A DNA stretch of 64,000 nucleotides. It comes from Thelephora terrestris (Eukaryota > Basidiomycota > Agaricomycetes > Thelephorales > Thelephoraceae). Both the position numbers and the translations under genes were made by a program. Positions 24,622-36,635 of the stretch are shown piece after piece (the first letter of the stretch is position 1; each line of letters begins with the position of its first letter). The stretch spans positions 3,968,001 to 4,032,000 of the forward strand of contig WIUZ02000001.1 of assembly GCA_015956445.1 (NCBI GenBank), in the 5' to 3' direction. The notes under the pieces are model-generated. The model did not search any database, was not told the DNA's origin, and saw only the letters and a program-made list of their open reading frames with translations.

Positions 24622-24767
24622 AACACAGAGAGGAAAGTGTTGGATTGAGATGGGTGCAAAGGGAGAGGGAGAAGGAGAGCGATAAGATATGTTTTTTTTT
24701 TTGGGGATCTGGGGATGTCATGTCAACGTCAAGCCGACCGGGCCGAAAAAGAATTTAATTATTTCCG

Positions 24768-27700
24768 CTACGTCTCCCCCTCGCCTTCCTGGGTATCTAC
24801 CTCTACTATATCTAGGCCTATTTGTTCTATCACGAAGTAATAGTTATTTAGGCCGTCAATGGCATACCGAAACGGCACCATTGCCACTACCGAAAGTATC
24901 GACTTTGCGTCGACAACTACCAAGCCTTCTTCTCCTTGATGCCTACACACTATAAGTGTATCTTGCGTACTGCTAAGGAGGTAGTCGTTCGGCCTGGAGA
25001 ATTTTGAAACGAGCGCGAACGCTCCAGCTTCTCCTCCAACAGTCTTCGTAAAGAAGAACATCACTTCGGCAAAGTGAATGACGCCATGATGTGAGATCTG
25101 CGGTACATTTAGAAGACGATGGTAAATTTTGAATTTGATTGAGTCGCGTACCTTAACGTTACGGTCTGTTCTTGCCATATCAGAACATCGTTCCATCTCT
25201 TTCCACCGAGATCTTGCAATTTGTTCGCTGGGAATTTTGAGACGTCCCCATCTGTAGATAGAACTTGTGTTTTCGTCGTCCCCTGAGTCGCTTGAGAGAA
25301 CACCGATTGCCCTTTGTTCGGAAGGAGAGGAGGGGCGGTAGAGTGTCGTGTCCTTTGGCCCTAAGAGTAAAAATCCGTCGCCTAGATCCTTGGATCCCCT
25401 GGGAGCGTCCTTCGGTTTTTCGAACTCCGGCCACATAGCGATGAGGGTGTTTGTGGTCGCGACCCTTCTTGTTTGCGCCGCAAAGTTTCTAAACGGGTTT
25501 GAGGGCTGCTTGAGAAGGGAGCCCATATATCCTATTACGCGCTCCATCGTCCATTGGGATGACAACCAGAGGGGGCCGAGCCGATGTGTCTCGGCTGCAA
25601 GGTGGGAAACAGAGTGGACGCATTGACGTACAAAATGAAGACGGTTTGGATCACGTCTACAATAAAGCACCTCGAAGTCGTGGACCCACTGGAGAAGAAG
25701 CCGACGCGCGACAGCCAATTGATCGCGTGAGATAGCACGCTGGTAAATAATCCGGATCGCCCGGACAAGTCTGCAGAAGTGAGAATAGTACTCGGTAGGA
25801 AGAATTCCGAAAAAAAGGCCCGGTCCTTCGCCGTAGATATAGTATAGCAACTCCCAAGCCTTGTATCCACTAGATAGCTTCTCTTCAGGGTTTCGAGGGA
25901 CACGGCCAAAAGAGGTGGGTAGATATTTGGCAGCCTCCACAACGTCCCGGCCGTGTTGTATCCAGACGTTCCCCGTAAGAACGGCCCAAGGCCAGAAAGA
26001 CGTGCTGTCGTAGGCGCGAGCTTTGGGTCGCGCGCACCAGAGATCGAGGAGGAGGCCCGTGAGGTTTATCAGCGGCTGGTGCATTATATCCCCAGCAAAA
26101 CAGGTCGGGAGGGGTAGAATTCGTGAGATTCCGGCGAAGATACTTGGCTTCCCGATGCCCGAGCTAAACCGGTTTCGCTCATACTCGGCATTAGAGATAG
26201 ATGTTATCACCTCGAATAAATCCTTCTTGTATTCCTCGGGGTTTGGGGTGGGGAGATTGAATGCGTCTATATCGGGATGATTGGCCGTCCGATGTACTTC
26301 AAACCCGTTTGGTCGTAGAAGGACCGGATAATAGTGAGACCCTCCCTCTTTGTTACGCCCGATAAGACCGCATAGCAACCGGCAGCCCTTACGGCCGTGG
26401 TGACCAACAGATCCGCTGAGAGGATACATGGCGATGGAGTCCGCCAAGACGAGTAGAATAAAAATAAATGACATTGCACGTACTCGAATGTAGGCGTCCC
26501 AGATAGGCAAACCCTCGCGCTGGAGAGCAGAGACATGGGCCAAGCCAGGGAAGAGGAATGAATCGATATTTCCCGGGTGATTTGGACCCGGGATAACGCC
26601 TCCAGGTAGAATGTTCCGGATCTTGTAACGTTTATCCGGAGCGAGGTCGACGAGAATCCAGATATAGATCCAGCAGTCGGATTTCTTGCTCTTGTAGAGT
26701 TGCGCGCCATCGATAGATAGCATCAGAACAGAGTCATACTGCCTGATTTCGTCATTGTCGACAAGGTTCAGGTAGGCTTCGCCACAGAGAATGTCGTCCA
26801 ATTCGTCGGGAGGTCCGTTACCGTTGGTCCGTTCGCGCAAGAGATCCTCAGTCTTCTCCCACCGGTAGGACATATCCTTTGCTGTTTCGGAATTTTTCCA
26901 GCGAGCCTGAAGCTGTGGACCAACCGGAAACGTCGTAAAGACCTGTCGGGGAACCTTCCTGAGGCCGTCAGACTCCCGAAGATCTTTTTCCTTGTACCGA
27001 GGTTCCCCACACTCCGGATCGGGACAATGCTCGAGGTCCGCATAGGGTCCAGTAAACGCGACACAAGACCGGATGCACATGTGATGCTCCCAAGTGAGAA
27101 GACCAGAGAGGACACGAGCTCGTTGTTCGACCTGATAATAGGAGAACAGGTCGATATCCGGATAGCACTGGTGCAGGTTCTGGCGGGTTGATTCGTAGGC
27201 GTCCTGAGAAGAACCCATCAGCGTGATATAGTTGAGCAAAGATAACTTTAATTTGGGGTCGTCGGGAGGTGTAGACTCGTGTTCCCGAGGCTCGAGCAGT
27301 TCCGCGAGCTCCTCGGGACCAAACTGGGATGCTAGGGTCGAGGTTTCGAGCAGCCGGGAAAACTCGATAGCGGTCCTTATCTTGGGTTGCGTAGCTATCG
27401 GATACTCGGCTACAAGTGGTGGGTGCTGTATCCGTTCATCCCCGTGGTCACTGTGGTCAAAATCCAACGGAGGAGAGGAGGGCCGGGAACGAGGAGGACG
27501 GGACAAGGAACGAGGAGAAGAGGGTCGGGAACGGACTGGAGGAGATGGGGGACGTTGGGACGTCTGCAGGGGAGTTAAACGTCCCCGGTTTTCTTCTTGC
27601 ATTCCTTCGTCCTCCTACATAGATTACATAGATTCAGAACACGATATATGCGGGGGCTGATAAGATTAAAGTGCGCGTACGTACATGATCTGATTGCATC

Positions 27701-27900
27701 ATTTCATTATCATCATCTTGCGTATCCTCCTCTTCTGGACGTCTATTTACGTCAAGATCCATCAGAGGAGGGGACGCGACGCCGGGGGACCGCCTGCCGC
27801 CAAGATGCAAGCGTGCGGCCGTCCTTTTTCGATGCCGAAATAAAGTGGCTGGAGACACCGACTTTCCTCCATCACATTTATCACACTGACACCATGGCAT
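24768..27900 (-). CDS. Tnp2-family transposase, right copy
   Basis: Inverted duplicate of 15558-18690; ATG 27900, intron 27615-27684. All motifs listed for the left copy are present. It has Ala where the left copy has Thr, immediately after SIDG; the Ala form is what I recall as usual in the family, so the left copy is probably the mutated one. A second, silent difference lies at 27408. No frame break seen. Confidence 0.92.
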
Positions 27901-28186
27901 ACTTATCCTAGGTCCAACAAATTATCAATCTTATGAGGACAACACGAGGGACGATAGACTTACGTGGGAGTACAGACAGTCTCTTGGACTTAGAAGTTTT
28001 TGTTAGGTTGCGTCACTCCGGAAATATTAGAATATTCATGATTATTTAAAAATACTAAGCGAAAATACATGTTGAATACGACAAAATAGCGCTCAAATCG
28101 CTGGACGTTTCTGAGGATCGCGAGGAGTCATTATCATCGACCAGGATCGCTACCGATCACTGGCAGTAAACGAATTTCTTACCGGG

Positions 28187-28890
28187 CCTCAGGCCTCATT
28201 TCTTGCTCCGGTCCGCTGTAGACGCAGCGTAAGCCCTTTCACCCAATCCTTCTGGTGTCACAGATCTAGACGCTTCGGTGGTAGACATTTATTTTTTTCA
28301 GCGATGGTCGAGCCCCTTTCAAACCTGACTCCTTAATTGAACGAAAACCGACTCTCCTTGGCAACTTTTGGCTCAAAACCGCGTCTACGACTGTAATAGA
28401 GTCTATATCTGGGGGTGTGATATCTATTGGATGGTCTTACCATAGGTCCCATTCCAAGGTTTGTGGGCACTTACGAAATTAACTTTCACTCTCGTCGTAG
28501 GTGATTTGCGCCGGGAGAACGGTCCTGCGGCGATTCAAAGTCGATCCCAGCGAATTCAAGGGATTCGATCGCAGATCTACAACCCTTCAATTAGAGGCGA
28601 CGCGTGCGGGGATAGAAGGCGTCAGGGAAGACGGCGAGAAGGGGCTTGGGAGTACCCTGATCTTGACAGCACTCTGTGATTCTTTTGCGCTGTCGGGAGC
28701 TTTATCAGAGCTCGGACGGTACGGAACCTGACCATAAACTCCGGCAGTAGGCGTTCAATCGACGCTGAAGTCAAGGCAAGGCTATCGCTTGGCCACTAAT
28801 CAAACCCTGACTCTATGGATGCAACCCCTCATTTGGCCGTCGATCGAGTAGCCGGCCGTCTCGGAAGGGTGAGACGACACCAGTTGCACG
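28187..28890. other. DNA between the palindrome and the NLR 2 flank, no gene
   Basis: Seven hundred bases that are absent from the corresponding place after NLR 1. One plus-strand frame at about 28501-28731 has a protein-like composition but no start context, splice partner or recognisable motif, so I do not call it. Together with 15086-15271 it shows that more than the palindrome was added to the NLR flank. Confidence 0.4.
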
Positions 28891-29980
28891 ATCCCCCGGT
28901 ATTGTCGTCTCCTTCGACGCTTAAGCCACTTGGACCTCTTGGACTTATCGAAGGTTCGCCGTCGAAACAACTGCGGACCGTGGAGTCCGGAGACAAGGAC
29001 ATCGTGCATTTCTACGCCAGGGTTGGAGTCGATGAAAAAAGGAGTCCTGTACACGAGCATCGTGATCTGAACGTACCTCTGTCAAATGACAGGCCTTTCT
29101 ACAGGCCAGACGATCCCTTTGCCTTGGCAGATAAGCTACCAGCGCCCGCTTGATTGCCCCCCACAAGATTTGCGTCGTGCCGATTCCCCTCGGAAAGAGC
29201 ACAAGCAAATAGGATCGGGCACCCAGCACCCCTGGTCTTCAAGCGCGAAACATTGTCAGGAGGGGAACGACGGCGACGTGTCGAGGAGAGCGAGAGCCAG
29301 ATGGCGCTTGGGGGATCACTGAAGGGCATTCGGATGGACACAGGACCAAAAACGTGAATCTTTGACCTCCTGCTCGTTAGCTCCTGGATCGTACACCTCA
29401 CGACCTTCCACGATCGAACTTTGTGTGCGCAATCGATTGCCACGTTCTGTATGCGTGTTTCTCTCTCTTCTTGCAGTGCTTTCTTTGCAATGTACATGAG
29501 TATCACACCTTCCACCTGTCAAGGGAAAACCCACCACAACGGCAGTTGTTGTTGTCGACCCGACCATCCATCGTTCGTTCTGTGTTCTACCTGTGCACGG
29601 TTTTCAGGTAACAAAGGTGGTGTACTACTTGAGGCTTTCCGCGAAGTACTATTTTGCTTGGCGACGTGCCATGTTGATCCAAACGATTGAGAAACCCATT
29701 AGACATTAGAAGCAAGGCGTGTCAACAACGAAAGGCAGAGAGACGTATGAAACACAATATAAACCAACAACGAGCAGCTGAACAACAAAATGTAGGACTA
29801 CGGGAAGTTACAGAGAGTAAACCATTGGGAGAGGAGTGGATAGGAATGGAAGTAGCGAAGTGAATTGTGCTCAGGAAACGGACAATCGTCCAAGTGTGCT
29901 TTCGAGATCCTGAGGAGTACTAGACAACGCACCAGTCACAGGTGCTAGGAAAGGAGAGTCAACGGGTGCAAGGGACACAG
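28891..29980 (-). repeat. NLR downstream-flank repeat, copy 2
   Basis: Follows the stop of NLR 2 and is similar, with small gaps, to 5490-6485 after NLR 1 (shared cccccggtatt, tatcgaaggttcgccgtcga, gaacgtacctctgtcaaatg, cggttttcaggtaacaaagg, gggaagttacagagagtaaa). This puts copies 1 and 2 of the NLR unit in one duplication, including the 3' flank. Confidence 0.75.
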
Positions 29981-32869
29981 TTATTTAAGAGGGCTCAAGC
30001 GCTCACCGTCGGTATCTGATTCAACGGAGGGAGGGGGGCCCTGCATTGCTTCCTCAATTATCTGGAGGAGAGCCTTGCAAAGCCTGGGATCACCCAGGTG
30101 CCAGAACTTCTCGAAGATCTCTTGGGCGCGTAGAGCCTCGGATGCTGCATCTTTGAGCCTGCGTTGTCGATAATAAATCTCGGCCTGCAAATAGACTGCT
30201 AGACCAAGTTGATATGTGTCATCGAGTGCGAGGGGCTTGGCTTGTTCAATGGAAAGCTGTGCATCATCGAGTCGGCCTTCGCTGAGAAAAAGCTCCGCCA
30301 AGGACATTTGGATCCAAAACAGGAGATTACGGTTGCCGAGAGTGGATGCGATTCCGACAGCCATCTTGTAATTGTAAAGCGCCTTCTCTATCTCACCCTT
30401 GGAATGATATATATCACCAAGGGTTTGATGTAATTGCCAGACCCGATGTTCTTGGCCTTTCTCCGGGAGAAGTTTGAACACTTCGGCTATCGCTTCTTCC
30501 GCTGCATCAAGCTGTCCAGCTGCGTTTAATAACCGAGCAAGGGAAGCCAAACACCCCACACGGTCCATCGTTCTCCCAAGCCGCTCGTAAATTCCCATCG
30601 CTTCCCTCGCCTGATCTATCCCTTCCTCGTGACGGTTCAGAACCCTATTTGAATCGGATAGAGACTGCAAGATTTTAGCAACTTGGGAGTCGTTCCCCCG
30701 TTCTCGCTCAACCTTCAAGGCGTGCCCGAGGAACAATGCCTGTTCTGTGAAATTTCCGATTGCTCCGTACAAATAAGCAAGCCCGTACAAGCAATCAGGC
30801 TTGGAGGAATTATCATCGGAAAGTTCCTCAATGCTCTTCCTCAGCACGGTCGGCCGTGGTTTGTGCCACCAAAGGTAACCCATAAATCTGGCACAGGCAT
30901 ACCAGACATCATCCGAGCTGGGATCAGCGGAGGCGAAGACATCGAGTAAGTGCTCGACGTTCACATCCTCTGACATGATCCACCGCCCCTCTTGAGTGTC
31001 AAATTTGGTTGACAACCGGGCAAAGTAACATCCCTTGGTCGTGCACAGGAGTGGAGATGTCTTTGGGTCTTTGGGGCGGAGATGGTCTCGAAGGGGGGCG
31101 AGCATAGTGATGAATCCATTGCTGCGGTAGGCCAGGGAAAGCATGCAGAGCTTGTCAAAGATGTGGGTCCTGTCCGAGACCGTGGGGAACAACCACTCGA
31201 GGTTCTTCTCGTCGATGCCTTGCGGGTAGAAGGCGACGACTCCCAAAATCCCCATGGCGTCGGGCCCGAGCTTTTGGAACATCAGAGAGGCGAGCGAGAG
31301 CTCGATCGTGGCAGCCAGGCTCGTCTGATGCTCCGTCTGCAGTACCCCAGTTTGACGCTCCTCCCACTCCTTGACCAATCGATCGTTGTCCCACCTGTTT
31401 TGATGCGCGACAGTGGCTAGTAGGACGACTGAGAGGGGATGGAAGTCGAGTTCCTCTAGGATACCGCTCACCGATCCCGACTGCTTGCCGTACTTGTAGA
31501 TGCGATAGAAAGTGTCTTGTGCAGCCTCTGTCGACAGCGTCTGAACTTCAAGAGTTTCGCAATCCGGAGGGACAGTGGTGATGCGAGATGTGATGGCGAG
31601 GCAGATGTTGCTGAATTGGCTCAGCTCCTCCACCAGCCGATAGATCTCCCGCCCATTCGTCGCCTGTGGGTCGAGAATCGATTCGGCATTGTCGAGGAAT
31701 ATGAACATCTCCTTGGAAGATAGGAATGGTCGAAGAGGGGTAAAGTCCTCGGGGTTTTCGATCCCTGCCCCGATGGCCTTGGAAAGTCGAGAGAGGAAAT
31801 GGGGTCCCGAAGCTGGGAACTGATCGCAACGTATGAATCGGCGGTTATCTCCAAACCGTTCCTTTATGCGGTCGTGATGGAGGACGACTAGAGCGATGGA
31901 TGTCTTCCCGATGCCACCCGCCCCGATGAGAGCGACTGGGGTAAGATTTTCAGCGAAACCAACGATCTTTTCGATCAGTTCGCCACGACCGAAACAAGCT
32001 CTCGGGCGGGGGGGAGGTGATTCTCCGGATGTGCTGCATTTGAGTATAAGGCACTGTATGATCTAATGGTTACTATAGCGAACCTCGTTTGAGTCTAGGA
32101 AATAGTCAGGGTTCGTTCGGTCACAAATAGTGCGCAAGCGTTACTCACCGACGGATTCCTACCATCAGCCCCATCCTGACGTTCCACCAAAGTACGGTGG
32201 ATTTTCGAAGCGAGGTCCTGGGTGTTCAATACTGCCACATGAGTGTTCATCTCGAGCTCGGTCTGGGTACAGATCATAAGCGATGGAAATAAAGAGGTGA
32301 TAAAACGCACGTTAAAGACATGAAGGATCCTGTTAAGGTCCAACTTCCAGGCGGCGATCGTGTCTTTGTCGTCCTTCGCGTGGATTAGGCGAGACATAGC
32401 CCGTCTCTCGCCCAGCTTGTCAACTTCACTCTGGATCTCCGCCACAGTCCTACAATCGAAGCGATGGTAAGCGATTCGGGCTCAACGCGTACCCCCGCTA
32501 GTTAATCTCACGTTGTCAACTGTTCTATCGCCTCAAATAAAGACCCATTGAATCGGTCCGCTTGTTCACCGTTCATCCCCCGGTCTAGGGCCCTACAGAT
32601 GTCAGCGCAGGCCAATCCCAGTTCAACGTAGTCGGTTCTATTGGCCATATTCATAGAGCCCTGTTTATATCAGTCACAGACCGACAAACATGGGCTGAGA
32701 GGAAACACACTCTGACGATGGTGAGAAGGGTGCTGACGGAGCCAAAAACATTCCTCGCTGGTGCGACGCTCGGGCCCTCCTTCGCATGGTTTAGGGATTC
32801 GATGGCCGCGTTCAACGCTGAGAGGAACCTATCGCGTGCTTTTGGTCGCTGGGACTCGTTTGCATCCAT
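29981..32869 (-). CDS. NLR 2: NB-ARC and TPR protein with a different N-terminus
   Basis: ATG 32869. Five exons (32711-32869, 32512-32660, 32311-32449, 32149-32262, 29981-32062) give about 880 residues in one frame. The N-terminal 185 residues form a helical module unlike that of NLR 1 and 3: ARDRFLSALNAAIESLN, VELGLACADICRALDRGMNG, EAIEQLT, AAWKLDLNRILHVFN. I recall this module from agaricomycete STAND proteins and take it for a signalling domain. The NB-ARC follows: ACFGRGELIEKIVG, P-loop GAGGIGKTS, Walker B FIFLDNAES, ITSRITT, FHPLSVVLLAT. Then TPR helices. From about base 31333 to the stop the protein is close to NLR 1. It ends earlier than NLR 1 (…GERLSPLK); a further 3' exon is possible. 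The frame is whole. Confidence 0.88.
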
Positions 32870-33361
32870 GGTGGAGAGTCGTGGAGGAGATGGCGCAGAA
32901 CAAAGGCTGTGGGGAAGATCCCGGGTCCTAGTACAGACGGGCGCTCATGATGCCTCGTGCAAGCATAGCCTTTCAAGGAAAGACATTTCGAAGGATTTTG
33001 AGTCGTGTGCAACCCTCCCGGGTTTCGATCATTTGGGCCACACTTTAAGTTATTCACCGGAGCGTAGCAGACTAAGCGCGTCGCTAAGCGGTGGCTCAAG
33101 TAACACGCCATCTTCGTTCTTATCTTTTCTTACAGGGCACTGCACTGTGGTAAATGAGATTGGCCCACGCATTCGAAAATCCATAATACCCATAATACAA
33201 GCAAAAGAAAGCGGAGAAAGGGTCGGGTGACACACAACTAGGATCAACAACGAGGAGTGGAACGACGAGATAAGGAGAAATGGGCAGCCACGCGAAGTGA
33301 ACCAGTAGGATACAGAACGGACTGGAGGTCGAAAAAAAAACCGGGGTGACAGAAAGGGCGT
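32870..33361. promoter_or_regulatory. Spacer between NLR 3 and NLR 2, no gene
   Basis: These 490 bases separate the stop of NLR 3 from the start of NLR 2 and by position hold the NLR 2 promoter. Long downstream-flank homology of the kind found after NLR 1 and 2 is not evident here, so the unit boundary of copy 3 differs. Minus-strand frames here look like chance. Confidence 0.4.
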
Positions 33362-36277
33362 TCAGGGATGGGATGGCCACTGAGATGCGTGATCAGGATC
33401 ACGAGGAGCATCCGCCGAGGTGCTGGACAAGGGGCCATGGGCTAGTAATAAAGGGGTAATTAGTGCGAGGGACGCGGTTTTTTCTGTTGGGAGCTTACCA
33501 TCGATATCTGGATCACCGGAAGGAGGGAGACTTTCCATTGCTCTTCCAACGTTCTGAGGGGGTACTTTGCATCTCCCGGGATCATCTGAGAACCCAAGCT
33601 TCTCCAAAATCTGTCCAACCCATGGAGCCTTGAAGCCGTGCTTCTCCGACATCTCTCGAGCGTACAGAACCTCGGACGCAGCATCTTCGAACCTGCGTTG
33701 CTGAGACCAAATCCTGGCCTGATGAATGGCTACCAGAGCCAGGTGAAACGTGTTACCGATCACAAGCGACTTGGCTCGCTCGAGGTGAATTTGCGCTCCG
33801 TCTAGATAGTCTTCGTCGAGTAAAAGCAACGCCAAGGATATATGGATCCCAAACAGGGTGTGGCTCCAGCTGAAAGTGGACGCGATCCCGAGGGCCACCT
33901 CGTAATGGTGCATCGCCTTCTCCCTGTTGCCCTTGGAACGATATATGTGACCAAGGACTTGATGAGATCCACAGACGTGAGCTTCTCGGTCTTCTTCCGG
34001 GTGGAGTGTGATTGATTCGAATATCACCTCTTCTGCGGCATCGACTTGTCCATCTCCCCACAACAATCCGGCAAGGGTTTTCATGCACAGTGCGCGTTCC
34101 ACATTATCACCTAGCCGCTCGTAAACTTCCGATGCTTCCCTTGCTTGGTGTATTCCTTCCTCAGAATGGTTCAGCATCCGATTTGCGTCGGCTAGGCTTC
34201 TTAACAGGAGACCAACCAAATGGCTGTCACCACGCCCCCGCTCGAGCTTCAAAGCGTGTTTGAGGAGCGATATCTCTTCTGTGTAATTTCCGATTGCATT
34301 GAACAAGGATCCAAGGTAGAGCAAACATCGAGACTTGTAGCGATGATCATCGGGGAGCGCCTCGATTTTAGCCCTCAGGAGAGTTTGTCGCGGTTTGTAC
34401 CATTCGAGGTAGCCCACAAATTTGAGGAAAGCATCCCAAATCTCGTCCGAGTCGGGATCGATGGCTGTGAAAATAGCGATCAGGTGCTCAACATTCACAT
34501 CCTCTGACACGATCCATCGCCCATCTCCAGGCCCATGTAGCTCGGGTTCGAGTCCGACCGACATCCAGGCGAAGTAACACTCTTTGGTCGTGCACAGGAG
34601 CGGAGATGACATTGGGTGTTGTGGGCGAAGATGGTCTCGGAGCGGGGCGAGCATAGTGACGAACCCATTGCTGCGGTGCGTCAGGGAAAGAATGCAGAGC
34701 TTGTCAAAGATGTGGTTCCTGTTTGAGACCGTAGGGAACAACCACTCGATGTTCTTCTCGTCGATACCTTGCGGGTAAAATGCGATGACTCCCAGAATGT
34801 CTCGGGCGTCGGGTCCAAGCTCTTTGAACATCGGAGAGTCGAGGGACACTTCGATCGTGGTGCCCAGGCTCGTTTGATGCTCCGTCCGCAGCGTGTCCGT
34901 TCGCCGTCCCTCCCATTCCTTCACCAATCGCTCGACGTCCCACCTGTTCTGTTGTGCGACTGTGGCGAGGAGGGTGACTGACAGTGGATGGAACTCCAAT
35001 TGCCTGAGGACGTGGTCCACCAAACCCGACCGCCCACACCTCTTGTATTTTTGATAAAACACGTCCCGGGCGGCCTCCATCGATAACGTCGGTATGTCGA
35101 GCTCCTCGCAATCGGGTGGGACGGTAGATATCCGCGATGTGATGCAGACACATATCGTCTCCAATTGACATAGCTCCTCCACTGAGGCATATATTTCCCG
35201 AGCGTCCGTCCCCTGTGGATCGAGGATTGATTCGGCGTTGTCGAGAACTATGAAAATCTCCTTTGAGGATAGGAATGGGAACAGATGCGCCAAATTGTCA
35301 GGGTTTTCGATACCAGCCCCGGTAACCTCGGAGAGTCGGCTGAGGAAATGCGAAAGCGTGGCTGGGAACTGGTCGCACCGGACGAAACGTCGGTTCTCCC
35401 TGAAACGTTGCTTGACTCGACTGTTATGGAGAACAGTCAACGCGATAGAGGTCTTGCCGATCCCTCCAGCACCAATCAGGGCCATCGGCTCCAGGTTCTC
35501 AGCTAGGCCAACGATTTTCTCGATCTCCTCATCGCGGCCGAAGCATGCCCTCGGCGCTGGAGGAGGTAATTCACCAGGCGCGCTGGCCGCAAGTATAACA
35601 GACTTAATTGCGGATTAGATCGCTGACCAAAGTCGAGCAATGTCACTCACTTGGCAATCGGAAACGGCGCTGTTTATGTCGCCCGTGAGTTCAGACACAA
35701 CTTTGCCATCCTCGGCGCTCCCCATGCATCCCATGTTTTCAAGTCGATCAGATACAGTCACGAGTTTATCTTTGATTCGTCCTAGAGAGCTGGGGAGGAT
35801 TGAATGCAGGATCAAGTAAAGTGGACCGAAACTGCTGACATGAGCAAGGCGTCGCTTCGTATTGATCGAGGGTTGTGAACCACGTTTCCGTCGTCCGCCC
35901 CTAGGCCCAACCTATCTAGTCCTTTCAACAGACCGTCAATCTGATCCTTTGTTACCGATGACTCCTGCTAGCAGGTCAGGAGGGTTTACATCGGAGAACC
36001 AGTGCCGCTGATCATACCTGGTGCAACTCCAGGAACGTTTCGACAGTGCGCTTGTGTCACGGAGTGAAATGGTGAGCCCAGGTAGTGTCGAAGAAAAAAA
36101 GACGGTGAGCAGGCTTACGGTTAGGGCTCTAATTTGATTCGCCATCGATTGCTCCGGCGATGTCTGCGTCCACGCTGGCTGGGACGCGGCAGAGTTCCCA
36201 CCGAATAGCTTGGCAGGGGCAGGTTGCAATCCGATATGGCCGCTTGGGCCCGAAGTCCCTTGAGAGGGGATAGACAT
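33362..36277 (-). pseudogene. NLR 3: NB-ARC/TPR body intact, N-terminal exons damaged
   Basis: ATG 36277 (MSIPSQGTSGPSGHIG…) matches the NLR 1 start. The NB-ARC/TPR exon (33362-35602, about 746 residues) is open throughout: ACFGRDEEIEKIVG, P-loop GAGGIGKTS, Walker B FIVLDNAES, ITSRIST, FHPLSVTLLAT, TPRs, and a tail ending DHASQWPSHP. The upstream exons seem decayed against NLR 1: the acceptor ctag|gctcac of NLR 1 intron 1 reads ctgg|gctcac here, the exon after it has an in-frame TGA, and two extra bases near 35830 shift the frame of exon 3. Either it is a pseudogene, or transcription starts late and gives an NLR without the N-terminal module, or another splice form avoids the damage. I favour N-terminal loss. 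Confidence 0.6.
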
Positions 36278-36635
36278 GGCTCTCTGACGGCAGTAGATCG
36301 CGATGGAAAGTTGAAAGGAGGAGGCCGCAAAGCTGTGTCTGAGTAGCGCCGCTGGACTCAGCGCCAGCTGTCACAGCAACCCGTAACGCATTGGCATGTA
36401 GACGACTCAATGTAAGCGGCGGTGTTGACGTGCATAGGAGTGACTGCCTATGACTGAGCAGAGACTAGACAGAAGACGATGGCCCACGGGCCACAACAGA
36501 CCGAAAACTTTCGATTCAGGCCCCCACTGATGGTGTTCACCCATCACGAGTTCGCCTCTGGAAGCATGTGTCACTAATGGTCACTCATCGTAAAATGCAC
36601 AAGCGTCTACGAATACACATTACGTTTTGATTAAG
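36278..36635. other. Spacer between NLR 3 and the OM14-like gene
   Basis: No gene seen. It marks the right edge of the NLR cluster; from here rightward the genes are conserved single-copy ones. It should hold the NLR 3 promoter and the terminator of the OM14-like gene. Confidence 0.4.

Larger units (their letters stand above)
15272..28186. mobile_element. 12.9-kb palindromic Tnp2-type DNA transposon
   Basis: Every base x on the left pairs with base 43458-x on the right. Arms 15272-21663 and 21795-28186 (6392 bases each) are inverted copies; I found only two differences, 16050/27408 (silent) and 16753/26705 (Thr to Ala in the transposase). Outer ends are cccggtaag… and …cttaccggg, flanked by unrelated DNA. 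Each arm holds an intact transposase gene of the Tnp2 (CACTA-related, Transposase_21) family and an accessory gene, transposases outermost. No target duplication longer than one base is seen. The inner ends lack the expected cttaccggg; instead both arms run into a foldback core (21367-22091). Near identity means recent formation. A read-foldback assembly error is possible, but the differing outer flanks and the two mismatches argue against a simple one. Confidence 0.85.

Noticed and set aside
15272-28186. Palindrome as a pure read-foldback assembly error
   Set aside because: Not excluded, but outer flanks differ, the ends coincide with the transposon terminus and two mismatches exist; kept as real with a long-read check proposed.
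28501-28731. 76-residue plus-strand frame near the palindrome's right edge
   Set aside because: Protein-like composition but no start codon context, splice partner or motif.
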